Origin: Edaphobacter sp.
Lineage (GTDB): Bacteria; Acidobacteriota; Terriglobia; Terriglobales; Acidobacteriaceae
DNA: 64,000 nucleotides
Direction of reading: 5' to 3'
Assembly (NCBI GenBank): GCA_025462755.1
Contig: JAOAPF010000447.1
Span: 22,328 to 86,327, forward strand
A model generated the notes under the pieces. The model worked only from the letters and a program-made list of their open reading frames with translations, did no database searches and was not told the origin of the DNA. Below are positions 9,099 through 17,371 of this stretch, piece after piece. Both the position numbers and the translations under genes were made by a program. Numbering within the stretch: position 1 is the stretch's first letter; each line of letters starts with the position of its first letter.

Positions 9099-9770
9099 GT
9101 GAGACGAATCGCGTTGTTATGGCAAGTTTCCGGTGTCGTGGTGGCTGGAGTAGTGATGTCCGGACAAGTAGGGCTCGCGCAGCAAGCGACAACGCAGCCG
9201 ACGGCAACCAAGCCGAAGTCGAAGACTGCGGTGAAACCGGGAATGGCGGTGTGGTCCCCGGACGTGCAAAAGACGCTCGGGGTAACGGCGGAGAACTTCA
9301 ATGCGGAGGGACTGAACAAGCTGACCCCGGCGCAGCTCACCGCGCTCCTCATTTCTGCGCGGCCCGATCCGAGAAAGGGTTTGCTCACCTGTCCGGCGAG
9401 CGGGGCGATACCGGCGGGAAGGGTCAAGGTGCTCGTGACCGTGGCGGGGGACGATCCTACGGGAGCGATTGCCGCGGCGATTCGTCAGGCAGTGGCATCC
9501 CTCAACGCGGTGGACGTGGTGGACTCGGCGTCAACTGCGGACCGCGCGCTACATGTCGTGGTCCAGGAACAGACCGTCAACAAGCGTACGATCGGATTTA
9601 CAGCTTCTTATCTGACGGCGACTCCGTGCAGCGAGGAGATCGGTGGCAGGAAGACGGATGTGGAGTTGAAGGGAACCCTGGGGACGTATTCCAACGCGAA
9701 GGGGCCCGGCCTCGCTAAGGATCTGGCGGCGATGTTGGATCAGGAGCTCCAAGAGCTGCGGACGAAATGA
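9099..9770 (+). CDS. Exported hypothetical protein
   Basis: I chose the GTG at 9099 because AGGAGG lies just before it and the next residues (RR plus a long hydrophobic core ending GLAQQ) form a signal peptide. A GTG at 9042 would add 19 residues. The mature 200 residues contain a Thr/Lys/Pro linker, then an alpha/beta region with VKVLVTVAGDD, Ala-rich helices, and DRALHVVVQEQ, resembling small periplasmic proteins of unknown function. One Cys lies in LLTCPAS and one in TPCSEE. Its stop is one base from the stop of the convergent DinB-like gene, leaving no room for a terminator. No function is proposed. Confidence 0.65.
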   Translation: MRRIALLWQVSGVVVAGVVMSGQVGLAQQATTQPTATKPKSKTAVKPGMAVWSPDVQKTLGVTAENFNAEGLNKLTPAQLTALLISARPDPRKGLLTCPASGAIPAGRVKVLVTVAGDDPTGAIAAAIRQAVASLNAVDVVDSASTADRALHVVVQEQTVNKRTIGFTASYLTATPCSEEIGGRKTDVELKGTLGTYSNAKGPGLAKDLAAMLDQELQELRTK

Positions 9771-9771
9771 C

Positions 9772-10335
9772 TCAGCTCACGCCTTTTTTCGGATCCCATG
9801 AACCCTGAAGCTTGCGGATCATGATGATCTGACCTGTGTGGTACGCGTTGTGCGCGCCAATATTAGCGATCGTGTGGGCGATCGCCGCAATCTTTGCGTC
9901 ATCGGCGCCTTCCACGAGCTGCTCTATTGCCGTGAGATTCTCGTCGAGTTTCTTGATCGTCTCGGGCCAGTTGGTGGCGTCGAATTTATTGAAGGTTTCG
10001 GTATTGTCGGAGGTCGTGGGAACCTTTTCGCCTTTGAGCTTCGCCAGCGTTGCGCTGTTCCAGTAGAGGAGGTGGTAGGCAATCATGCCGACCGAGTGAT
10101 CTTCGGGGGCGGGATTATTGGGGCCTTCGGATTTAGGGATCCAGCGGGCCTGCTCGGGCGTCATGCCGGCAACGGCGGTGTTCACCGGAACGAACCACTC
10201 GGCTTTGTTGTGGGTCGAGCGGAGTTGGGCGAGCAGCACAGACTTCAACGTTGGAGGCGGCCCGGCCGGCTTGGGTGCCTGTGCAACGGCGACCGGGGAA
10301 AGAAGAAGGGTCAGGAGGAGGGGTTTGATTCGCAT
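9772..10335 (-). CDS. Exported DinB-like protein
   Basis: The 187-residue protein has a signal peptide (LLLTLLLSPVAVAQ) and a DinB-like four-helix domain. The histidines expected to hold a metal are visible: one in MIAYHLLYWN and a pair in GAHNAYHTGQI near the C-terminus, the usual HxxxH end of the fold. DinB/YfiT family members are metal-dependent and often act in thiol transfer or hydrolysis, normally in the cytoplasm; the secreted form is common in Acidobacteria (from memory). AAGGAG lies 12 bases before the ATG at 10333-10335. An upstream TTG or GTG reading is less likely. The substrate is unknown. Confidence 0.75.
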   Translation of the reverse strand: MRIKPLLLTLLLSPVAVAQAPKPAGPPPTLKSVLLAQLRSTHNKAEWFVPVNTAVAGMTPEQARWIPKSEGPNNPAPEDHSVGMIAYHLLYWNSATLAKLKGEKVPTTSDNTETFNKFDATNWPETIKKLDENLTAIEQLVEGADDAKIAAIAHTIANIGAHNAYHTGQIIMIRKLQGSWDPKKGVS

Positions 10336-10467
10336 GGCGTCATCGTTCTCCTTAGCTGGCAGTTGTTGCGCAACCGGTTTATCGCGCAACGTAAGCATAC
10401 AGACTACGAGGCTCTACAGAACCGAAAACAAACAGAAGGTCTGAAAATGGAGTCTTGCCCTACGTGC

Positions 10468-10515
10468 GAATGCCCCATCGTGGATCCGCTGTTCACGGGC
10501 GGCGATGGGGCATTC
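10468..10515 (-). terminator. Long hairpin after PEP-CTERM gene
   Basis: GAATGCCCCATCG pairs perfectly with CGATGGGGCATTC across a 22-base loop. It lies just 3' of the minus-strand PEP-CTERM gene and upstream of the DinB-like gene. No T-run follows, so it may be a processing or stability hairpin rather than a true intrinsic terminator. Confidence 0.5.
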
Positions 10516-10530
10516 CGGTTTCATCGTGAT

Positions 10531-11250
10531 TTACGAACGTCGAGAGAGCGATCTCCGAAGCAACGGCAGCGCAGCAATGCCCAGGCCGAACAGCGAGAGC
10601 GTCGCGGGTTCGGGCACCGGGCCGGGAGTTGGCCCGCCACCCGTGAGAGTCGCGTCGTAGCCGACAGTGAACGCGTAGTAGAACTCGAAGTTGGGCGTGG
10701 TAAACGTGATGGTGTCGAAGGAGCCATTGAACTGGACGAGACCATTGCCCTCAGTGCCGCGAACGACTGAGCCGAGGGAGGTCAGAGCGCTGCCATTGAA
10801 CTCGGCCGACGGACCACCGCCGAGAAGGTTGAACGGTTGGCCGCTCTTCGAGGAAAAGTCAAAAGAGGCAGGGATTGTGGGCGTACCGAGGCTCCAGATC
10901 GCGAAGATGGGATCGACGACGATCGAGGAGAAGGAAATGGTTTCGGTGAGGGACGATCCTCCCTCGATTTGAATGGTGGGCGTATGCGGGGGCGCGTTAC
11001 CGACAAGGCCGCCAGTAAAGGTCGATGCCGGCGTCCAGCTGGGGACGTTGGTGAGGCCACTCGTCTGGCCCGAGTAGGTAACGTTGATGCTGCCGACAGT
11101 GCCGGAAGCGGAGCCTGGGTTACCGGGGGTGGCGGTGGACCAATTGGCCCATGCGATCGTGTCGGCGTGCGCCAGCGCAGAGGTGGTGACCGCGCAGGCA
11201 GCGAGAAGAAGTGCGGACACTGGACTTACAAGCAGGCGGGGTAGCTGCAT
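10531..11250 (-). CDS. PEP-CTERM sorting-domain protein
   Basis: The 239-residue protein has a signal peptide ending near ALAHA, a Ser/Thr/Gly-rich beta-type body, and a textbook PEP-CTERM tail: VPEPATLSLFGLGIAALP followed by an Arg-rich end (RRSLSRRS). Such tails are recognised by exosortase, which anchors or releases the protein at the envelope, often with exopolysaccharide. No exosortase gene is visible in the window, so processing must be supplied from elsewhere. Two ATGs lie six bases apart; the second (11248-11250) has the better distance to AAGGAG. The binding role of the body is unknown. Confidence 0.85.
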   Translation of the reverse strand: MQLPRLLVSPVSALLLAACAVTTSALAHADTIAWANWSTATPGNPGSASGTVGSINVTYSGQTSGLTNVPSWTPASTFTGGLVGNAPPHTPTIQIEGGSSLTETISFSSIVVDPIFAIWSLGTPTIPASFDFSSKSGQPFNLLGGGPSAEFNGSALTSLGSVVRGTEGNGLVQFNGSFDTITFTTPNFEFYYAFTVGYDATLTGGGPTPGPVPEPATLSLFGLGIAALPLLRRSLSRRS

Positions 11251-11593
11251 AGTCATTCTCCTTTAATGTCCCAAACGAAGTGCCTGGGAGGTTGTTTATA
11301 ACCTGACAGGAGAGATGTCAATTGAATTTTGGATGACTAAGTCCGGACAGGCGAAGAGTTGCGACTGTTGTAACGGGACTTGCATGCAACCATTTGCATA
11401 GAGCATCACAGGCGGTACAAAGACAGGAGTTAGAGCGATGGTGTTGGAGGACTTGCTATTGTATGGGTCGCTGATAGCGAGGCCCATTCACCTTTTTTGC
11501 TGGATGAATGGGCCTTCCAGGAGTCTCATTCACATTTTTTCGTAAAAGAGAACACCAGGTTACTGAGTGAATCCTATTCGCAGCTTTTACGAA
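11251..11593. other. Intergenic region with a 10-bp hairpin
   Basis: This spacer lies between two minus-strand exported-protein genes. It contains a hairpin at 11481-11514 (GGCCCATTCA / TGAATGGGCC around a T-rich 14-base loop) that could end transcription of the TIGR03118-type gene. The right part probably holds the promoter of the PEP-CTERM gene. I see no coding frame. Confidence 0.45.
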
Positions 11594-13297
11594 TCATTGC
11601 ACCGTGAGGTTGACCACTGTGGTCTGCGTGATCGTGCCGGAGGTGGCTTTGACGGTGATTGCCGACGTTCCCGCCGGCGTGGATGGCACGAACACATCGC
11701 TCGTGCTGGAACAGCCCGTAATAAAGCCGGCCGACAGGATGAGGACGCCGAACAGACCGAGCAGACGGATCGAGCGTTGCTGGATGAGTGATCGGCGCCG
11801 AGGGAAAAGTAGGAGAGCCCCGAAGGGGAGGAATAGGGCGACGGCGATTTTGTCTATCGAGCTTCCGTGAATCGTAAAGGGCCGCACGCACGCGATCTTT
11901 TTTACAGTGCCGATGGTAAGAGTGGTCGTGGCCGGTGCGCCGGCGGTCACAGCCAATGATGTGGGCGAGAAGCTGCAGGTCGCCGCCTGTGGCAGACCCG
12001 TACAGGCCAGGGATACAGCGCCGCTGAAATTGTTGGTCGGCACGGCGCTGATAATGAAAGTGGCCGATGATCCAGCGGGAACGGTGGCGGTAGAGCCTGA
12101 TGCGCTGAAGCCGAAGGTCGCTGCACCGGTGGCCGAGGGGTTGGTGTTGATCGAGGCGAGCAGCCCGTGTTTTTCTCCGGTCAATCCTGCTGCGAAGTAG
12201 AGCGTGTTGAGATTGCCACCATTGGTTGGAGAGGGTGCGGTGAGCCCGAAGAAGAGCTCCCACAGACTCGCGTAGACGAGCGTCTTGCCGGTGCCATCGG
12301 CTAACTGACCGACGTAGGCGAAGGTTTTAGGATCGTAGGCATTGATGATGCCGTCGCCGAAGTTGCCGACGAGCAGATCTCCGCCAAAGATGCCGAAGGT
12401 TGTGGGAGCAATAGCCAATCCCCACGGCGCGTTGAGGTTGCCGCCCGGCGTGATAGCGTGAGCAACGAAGTTGCCATTCGTGTCGAAGACATTCACCATG
12501 CCGTCGCCGGGAGCGATCGTGGGTCCGCCTGTCGTCGCACGGAGCGCGTAGGTGACAAAGACCTGCGTTCCGATGACATGGACCGAGTACGGGACGTATC
12601 CCGCAGGCAGCGTGGTATCCGTGAACGAGCCGGCGAGTTTCGCGGCAGCGAAGTTGCTGTCGTAGACCTCGATCGTGGCGCCTTTGCCGAAGTTCGCCGC
12701 AAGGATGTAGGTGCCGTTGGTGTTGGTCGCGAGAGCCAGATCGGTATAGACCGCACCGGCGGCGCTGTTGTTGATCGCGACTTGTGCGACCGCGCCCGCA
12801 GTGCCGAGCTTGTTGTTCCAGCCCGTGATGACGCCATCGAGCGAGGCAAAAAGGAAGGTCGCCTTGGTGCCGTTGGGAAGCAGGAAACCGGTAGCGGCGC
12901 CGGTCGAGGCGGCGCCCGTAGGTGAGCCCGTAGCAGTAGTGCCGCCGCTGGCCGCGGGGATGCTGATCTTGAATGCAATCGCCGGGGTAGCTGGCGGGGT
13001 GAACGGCGGGAAGTTGGTGGGCGAGACAACGTAGTCAAAGCCGGTCCCTTGGGTGTTGATCCAGAAGGTGGCGTTCGTGACACCCCATGGATTGATGAAA
13101 TTCGCGTCGGTGATGGTGGCGGGGACCGAACCGTCGGAGATCAGGTTAGTGACCGTGTAGGTGCCCGCTGTCTGGGCTGCCGCAGGGATCGCGATTGCCA
13201 GCAGAGATCCGACTACGAGATGGCGGCGACGGGATTGTCTCTGCGTCGAAATGTTGGTGGGAGTTGAAAACTCGGAATAGCCTGACGCGTCTGGCAT
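11594..13297 (-). CDS. TIGR03118 family exported protein with Ig-like C-terminus
   Basis: The 567-residue product has a basic N-terminus and a hydrophobic segment ending IPAAAQ, then a beta-propeller-like region with features I associate with TIGR03118 proteins: INPWGVTN near the start, LDGVITGWN, NAPWGLAIAP, and the paired LLVGNFGDGIINAYD and ELFFGL segments. After about residue 390 comes a bacterial Ig-like module (VSLACTGLPQAATCSFSP), then a hydrophobic segment with a basic stretch (FPRRRS) and a further Ser/Thr-rich segment. It is exported, probably surface-associated, and of unknown function. Ig-like and Thr-rich repeats suggest adhesion or matrix contact. Confidence 0.8.
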   Translation of the reverse strand: MPDASGYSEFSTPTNISTQRQSRRRHLVVGSLLAIAIPAAAQTAGTYTVTNLISDGSVPATITDANFINPWGVTNATFWINTQGTGFDYVVSPTNFPPFTPPATPAIAFKISIPAASGGTTATGSPTGAASTGAATGFLLPNGTKATFLFASLDGVITGWNNKLGTAGAVAQVAINNSAAGAVYTDLALATNTNGTYILAANFGKGATIEVYDSNFAAAKLAGSFTDTTLPAGYVPYSVHVIGTQVFVTYALRATTGGPTIAPGDGMVNVFDTNGNFVAHAITPGGNLNAPWGLAIAPTTFGIFGGDLLVGNFGDGIINAYDPKTFAYVGQLADGTGKTLVYASLWELFFGLTAPSPTNGGNLNTLYFAAGLTGEKHGLLASINTNPSATGAATFGFSASGSTATVPAGSSATFIISAVPTNNFSGAVSLACTGLPQAATCSFSPTSLAVTAGAPATTTLTIGTVKKIACVRPFTIHGSSIDKIAVALFLPFGALLLFPRRRSLIQQRSIRLLGLFGVLILSAGFITGCSSTSDVFVPSTPAGTSAITVKATSGTITQTTVVNLTVQ

Positions 13298-13488
13298 AGT
13301 GGACTCACTCTTCTCTTCCTGCCTCTGGCGCGCAGAAAGTTGGCCTCAAATGTTCTTGAGGTTGAAGAGTAACGAGTTCGCCTGTGTGGTGTTGTCAGAG
13401 AATTGTCATTGCCGCGTCATTTAATCGCATCAGTTTTGTCTCCCCGCGCGAGACATCCTCGACACACAGTTGGCGCAGCAAGAAAATG

Positions 13489-13518
13489 GCCCATCTTAGC
13501 AACGTCGCTAAGATGGGC
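13489..13518 (-). terminator. Perfect 12-bp-stem hairpin downstream of duplicated-domain operon
   Basis: GCCCATCTTAGC pairs with GCTAAGATGGGC around a six-base loop. On the minus strand the following bases are CATTTTCTT, an imperfect T-run, so it fits an intrinsic terminator for the two-gene unit 13546-14603. Confidence 0.65.
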
Positions 13519-13545
13519 AAGGCAGTCAGAGAGAAAGGGGGAAAC

Positions 13546-14049
13546 TCAAAAAGCAAGCAGGCGATCGAAGAACGAACGATAGCGCCGCAAAGCTTGTCGC
13601 AAATCTTCGGTGGAGACGTTGTCTCCCCGGTCCCACTGATGTTCCAGCTCAGCCCGCTCCGCGGCAAACTGCTCCGCGATGCGTTTCACGATGGTAGCGA
13701 CCAGGCCATCGGCCTGCTCCACCGCCGCGCGCGGCTCATCGACAAAGCCGATCTGCACCTTGTCCCACCGTCCACGAAATTCATTGAGTTCGTTGTCAGG
13801 AAAGAGCTGTCCGGGCCGATCGTTCTGAAGCTTTTGATCCGGCACGATGTCACGTGTTCCTTCGACCGTGCGCGTGCCGGTCGCATCACTTGCTGTTTCG
13901 CGATCGCGATTCGCCTCGAGATCACGTCGCTCCTCGATTGCTTCCGTACCGGTAGAGGATCCCGTATTTTGAAACTGCGACCTGGGTGTTGCAGGATTCG
14001 CGATCTCTGCGGTGGTCAGTTTTGGTTCATCTCGAATTTCGCCGATCAT
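13546..14049 (-). CDS. Hypothetical protein with domain shared with upstream gene
   Basis: AGGAGG precedes the ATG at five bases, and the start overlaps the upstream stop as ATGA, so the two genes are translationally coupled. The 167-residue product has a polar, disordered N-terminal half (many Thr/Arg/Glu) and a C-terminal helical domain with W-x2-VQ-x2-FVD-x-P-x2-AV-x2-AD-x-LV, ending STEDLRQALRRYRSFFDRLL. The same domain appears in the upstream membrane-anchored protein. I recall similar cytoplasmic proteins in Actinobacteria and Acidobacteria but no assigned function. It lacks a signal peptide or membrane segment, so it is a soluble partner or paralogue. Confidence 0.7.
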   Translation of the reverse strand: MIGEIRDEPKLTTAEIANPATPRSQFQNTGSSTGTEAIEERRDLEANRDRETASDATGTRTVEGTRDIVPDQKLQNDRPGQLFPDNELNEFRGRWDKVQIGFVDEPRAAVEQADGLVATIVKRIAEQFAAERAELEHQWDRGDNVSTEDLRQALRRYRSFFDRLLAF

Positions 14050-14603
14050 GCTACCTCCTTGTGGGTTACGCCTGGCTCACCAAGCAGTTCATCGAACAGG
14101 GAACGGAAGTGCACCATCGCCTTCCGAAGGTCCTCAGTACTTGCTTGGCCCCTGCCATGACGCACAACAATGTCGTGAGCGGCACGATAGTTACCGACCG
14201 CACTGGGATAATGGACCGAAATATCATCAGCGCGTTGATTGAACTCGCTCATGGGATAGCCGCGTGCGTTCATGACTTCCGTGACGAGCCTGTCCGCTTC
14301 GTTCACTGCACCTTTTGGATCGTCCACAAACTTCTTCTGCACGAACGTCCATTGCTGCACATATCGTTCTCGCTCCGTCGGAGGCAGGCTGCGAAGTTCG
14401 AAGTGGGACACACGCTTCTCCCTTGCGGCAAGCACCGTTTCGGCGCGCTGCGGGTCTCCATGCTGATGCACGAGGCGATCATATTCGGAACCGAACTGTT
14501 GCTTCAGGTGTTCGGTCTTGCGGCGCTTGCTGACGAGAAAGAAAGCAACAACGGCCAGAACTGCGACGACGACGATAATTGCGGTCACGATTTTTGGGTC
14601 CAT
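14046..14603 (-). CDS. Membrane-anchored protein with the same helical domain
   Basis: GAGGGGG precedes the ATG at about six bases. The 185-residue protein starts with one membrane helix (IVTAIIVVVAVLAVVAFFLV) followed by basic residues, placing the rest in the cytoplasm by the positive-inside rule. The soluble part contains W-x2-VQ-x2-FVD-x-P-x2-AV-x2-AD-x-LV and ends STEDLRKAMVHFRSLFDELL, clearly related to its neighbour. Gene duplication followed by loss or gain of the anchor is the simplest history. A membrane-tethered plus soluble pair suggests interaction between the two. Function is not known. Confidence 0.75.
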   Translation of the reverse strand: MDPKIVTAIIVVVAVLAVVAFFLVSKRRKTEHLKQQFGSEYDRLVHQHGDPQRAETVLAAREKRVSHFELRSLPPTERERYVQQWTFVQKKFVDDPKGAVNEADRLVTEVMNARGYPMSEFNQRADDISVHYPSAVGNYRAAHDIVVRHGRGQASTEDLRKAMVHFRSLFDELLGEPGVTHKEVA

Positions 14604-14825
14604 AGTTTCCCCCTCGTTGCGTAGATGCGGGAACCTTGGCGCACGTTGTGCTCAGGCCACAGCGCTGGCATTGACAATTTGCTGCCGTGAAGGTGCCTCC
14701 TCTGAAGAAAGACAAGGCACTGAGAGACATAGACAAATCAACCGGGAAATCATAATCGGCTAGGCACCCGGCCCGGCTAAGGTTGGCTGCAGTGACGCGT
14801 GTTGCCGCCGCAAATATCCTGCGAA

Positions 14826-15272
14826 CTAGGGTTTGATGGGAATTTCCGTATGGAGTTGGACCAGCCATTTGCCGCCGCGCCGCACCCAGGTAGTCGTTGC
14901 GTTGTAGTTGCTTGCGATGTGCGACTCGCCGCAAGTGATCTCGCTCGAGCCGCTATAGGCGATCACGGCGGCGTCTGCTGACAGCATCCGGGTCTGATGG
15001 TTGCGTAACTTGAAGCTCACGATGGTACACGTGTTGAGATTTGCCATAAGCTGTTCGCGAGTCTGGATAGTTTTCTCAACCTCGATATAGTCCGGCAACA
15101 GAAGTGACGCGAAGGCGCCCAGATCGTGAGATTGCAGCGCCTTCCACATCCCGATCTCCTGGATGAAGATGAAGTCCGGCTCGGAGTCGATGTCTTTCGC
15201 AGCTGTCGTCTGTTGGGCAGGGACCGGTGTCACGCTCGCGGCGAGCAGAGTAAGGATCAGGATTGGCCTCAT
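14826..15272 (-). CDS. Exported SnoaL/DUF4440-like protein (paralogue)
   Basis: The 148-residue product has a signal peptide (ILILTLLAASVTPVPAQQ) and one NTF2-like domain with MWKALQSHDLGAFASLL, DYIEVEKTI, NLNTCTI and TTTWVRRGGKWLVQLHTE. It matches the protein at 7574-8017 in order and spacing of these segments. A catalytic function is not evident; family members bind small hydrophobic ligands or act as accessory domains. It stands alone, oriented away from the CsbD-like gene at 15331. No SD is visible. Confidence 0.75.
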   Translation of the reverse strand: MRPILILTLLAASVTPVPAQQTTAAKDIDSEPDFIFIQEIGMWKALQSHDLGAFASLLLPDYIEVEKTIQTREQLMANLNTCTIVSFKLRNHQTRMLSADAAVIAYSGSSEITCGESHIASNYNATTTWVRRGGKWLVQLHTEIPIKP

Positions 15273-15330
15273 GGGTGGGAGTTTAACCCGAATGCCCTGG
15301 ATTGCATCCTACATTTCTGGAGGTTTGAAA

Positions 15331-15660
15331 ATGAAAGCTCTTCCGTGGATTATTGCTGGGGTGGGAATCGGTGTTGGTGTGACGATTCTGCTGTTCAACG
15401 ATTCAGAACCGGACTATGCGACCGGTTACAACGGGGTGGAACGCGCAGCCCGCAAGACCTTCAACTGGGGCACCAGGAGACAAGCCGAGGGCAAAGTGGG
15501 ATCGGTAGCAGGCGCGATCAAAGAGGGTATAGGCCAATTTACCGGCAACGACCAGCTGGCCGACGAAGGCGCGGCGGATCGAGTCATCGGGAACGTGAAA
15601 GATGCCGCGGGAAAGGTCGGGCACGCGGCAGGCGAGACGATTCACGATTTGAATCGCTAG
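15331..15660 (+). CDS. CsbD-like stress protein with N-terminal membrane segment
   Basis: GGAGG lies eight bases before the ATG. The 109-residue product begins with a hydrophobic segment (WIIAGVGIGVGVTILLF), then a CsbD-like repeat region: KVGSVAGAIKEGIGQFTGND, LADEGAADRVIGNVKDAAGK, VGHAAGETIHDL. The alternating Gly/Ala/Lys pattern with GxxxG and NxxDAAGKV is typical of CsbD proteins, which are general-stress proteins of unknown biochemistry. The membrane or signal segment is a variation on the usual cytoplasmic form. A longer upstream reading is unlikely given the SD. Confidence 0.78.
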   Translation: MKALPWIIAGVGIGVGVTILLFNDSEPDYATGYNGVERAARKTFNWGTRRQAEGKVGSVAGAIKEGIGQFTGNDQLADEGAADRVIGNVKDAAGKVGHAAGETIHDLNR

Positions 15661-15730
15661 CCAAAAGACAGCTACCTGTGGTGGAAAGTATCCGATCAGC
15701 CAGCCAACTGACGGGCGTTCCAGCCTTCGT

Positions 15731-16279
15731 TCATACCTGAGCTGCACGACCAGGAACGCTCCGACTCTCCACCGCCCCGGATTTCAAAAACAGCGAACGA
15801 AGTTTATGGTCACCCATCACTCGCCCAAGCTCCCTGAACGCAAAGAGAGGAACGAACGCGCAGAAGACCACGAGCGACCGGCCCAGCAAATCGTTTATCT
15901 CGATGTCGTGCACGACAGTTCCAGAAGGCAGGCCGTGAATCAGGCGTTTGACGAACTCCTCAACGAAGTGGAAGGCGAAGACGAGCAGGCCAAACACAAT
16001 TGACTTGTAGAACACCGCCAGGTACAGCGGTTTGCCTTCGCCTTTCCTTCCGAGGTGCGCCCACTCTCCAATGAGAATAATCTTCGCGATGATCAGTGCA
16101 TTGATAATCGAGAACGTGTAATTCAGATAGTTGATCTCGTACTTTTTCAAGAGCAGCATGGAATAAGTCGAAAGCGCACAGAAAAAAAATCCCAGATACA
16201 GGGATATCCAGGCGAAGTCCTCAAGTTCGTGCGCGGCCTTCTGCTTGAAACCAGGTGCTGTCGGATCCTTGTTGGTCAT
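15731..16279 (-). CDS. Four-helix membrane protein
   Basis: AGGAG precedes the ATG at about seven bases. The 182-residue protein has four likely membrane segments (around residues 23-45, 55-73, 88-108, 128-150). A His-Phe-Val-Glu-Glu sequence (FHFVEEFVKRLIHG) sits at the end of the third helix, and a conserved-looking FRELGRVMGDHKL follows the last. His and Glu in and near the membrane could bind metal or substrate, but I do not recognise the family. It is transcribed alone; its neighbours are unrelated. Confidence 0.65.
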   Translation of the reverse strand: MTNKDPTAPGFKQKAAHELEDFAWISLYLGFFFCALSTYSMLLLKKYEINYLNYTFSIINALIIAKIILIGEWAHLGRKGEGKPLYLAVFYKSIVFGLLVFAFHFVEEFVKRLIHGLPSGTVVHDIEINDLLGRSLVVFCAFVPLFAFRELGRVMGDHKLRSLFLKSGAVESRSVPGRAAQV

Positions 16280-16362
16280 TCGCGTTCTCCTGTTCTCCGG
16301 AGCGTCTAGAAGGGGTATGGGGGAATTGTAGACCTTTGCTCCCCAACGCGAACGCCACCCGC

Positions 16363-17277
16363 CTAAGTGATGGTGTACAAGGGTGCAAACTCCGGAATCC
16401 CGGCCGTTCTCCCAGCAATCCAGCGCAGCACGTACACCTCAGTCGGATCGGTCAGCGTGTGGGTCAGCCCGTTGGGGAAAACTTCAAGAATCGTGTGAGC
16501 CGCCAGGTCGCGGTAGTAGTCGATGTCCGGTTCGACCATCACGCAATCCACGCCGCCGACCGTGAGCTTATCGCCTTCGTGAAACGTCAGCTGCACATTA
16601 GCCTCGCCGAACTGAATCTGCTTCCAGCTCGCCGTAGCCCCAGGATGAAACAGTCCCGGAGCGTGTTCCACCGCGAACTTCCCCGCAGCCGCTGCCGCCT
16701 TCACCTGATCGATAAGCCCCACATCGCACCACGCAAAAAACCGATCCTGCGCCGGAGCATACGGAGCGTCCCAGCGGATCTGCTTGATATAGTCCAGAGG
16801 CGTTCCCTGAGGCAGCGCAATATCGCTCATCGCCTCGCACAAGTTCAAAAGACACGCGAGAGGCTCTTCCGCTTCCAGCAGAGTATCGTAGCGCTGCTCC
16901 CCGGCAGCGTTGTCCGTGCCCGCAGCCAAAAAGGGATACTCCACCTTCGCCGTGTCCCATCGCGCCGCGACAAAGCTGAACCCCGGGTCGTTCGCTATCA
17001 GCATGATATCCAGCGTCCTCGTATACGAGTTCGACAGCTTCACCGGCTGGTAGCCTGCCTGCTTGTACCCCTCGCAGAAGACCACGACGGTGTAGTTATC
17101 GAACAGGTTGTCATAGAACGGCAGCCCGTTGAAGATAATCTCGTTTTGCGTGTAGTAAGCCCAGACGTGCTGCGTCTGCTTGCCATCGACAATCTTCACC
17201 AGAAATTTAGCAGGCTTGAAAAAAAGTTGCCGCGTGCCATCGAAGATGCGGAGACGCAGTGTGCTGGTGTCGGCCAT
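16363..17277 (-). CDS. Hypothetical soluble protein
   Basis: GAGG precedes the ATG at about six bases. The 304-residue protein has no signal peptide. The N-terminal third looks like an all-beta module (LRLRIFDGTRQLFFKPAKFL, then VWAYYTQNEIIFNGLPFYDN and FDNYTVVVFCEGYKQAGYQP), recalling carbohydrate- or Ig-like folds. The middle is helical with LLEAEEPLACLLNLCEAMSD, and the C-terminal part again beta, with VDCVMVEPDIDYYRDLAAHT. This last segment resembles a small NTF2- or cystatin-like unit but I am not sure. No catalytic motif is obvious and no operon partner is present. Codon use matches the neighbours, so it is likely native. Confidence 0.65.
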   Translation of the reverse strand: MADTSTLRLRIFDGTRQLFFKPAKFLVKIVDGKQTQHVWAYYTQNEIIFNGLPFYDNLFDNYTVVVFCEGYKQAGYQPVKLSNSYTRTLDIMLIANDPGFSFVAARWDTAKVEYPFLAAGTDNAAGEQRYDTLLEAEEPLACLLNLCEAMSDIALPQGTPLDYIKQIRWDAPYAPAQDRFFAWCDVGLIDQVKAAAAAGKFAVEHAPGLFHPGATASWKQIQFGEANVQLTFHEGDKLTVGGVDCVMVEPDIDYYRDLAAHTILEVFPNGLTHTLTDPTEVYVLRWIAGRTAGIPEFAPLYTIT

Positions 17278-17371
17278 GCTTCACCTCATTGAGCCGAAAC
17301 CACAATAGCATCCCCGCCAGCAATAGCGGGAGCCCGTTCCTCCGCAGACAACTGGCGGGCCCCTGTGAGTA

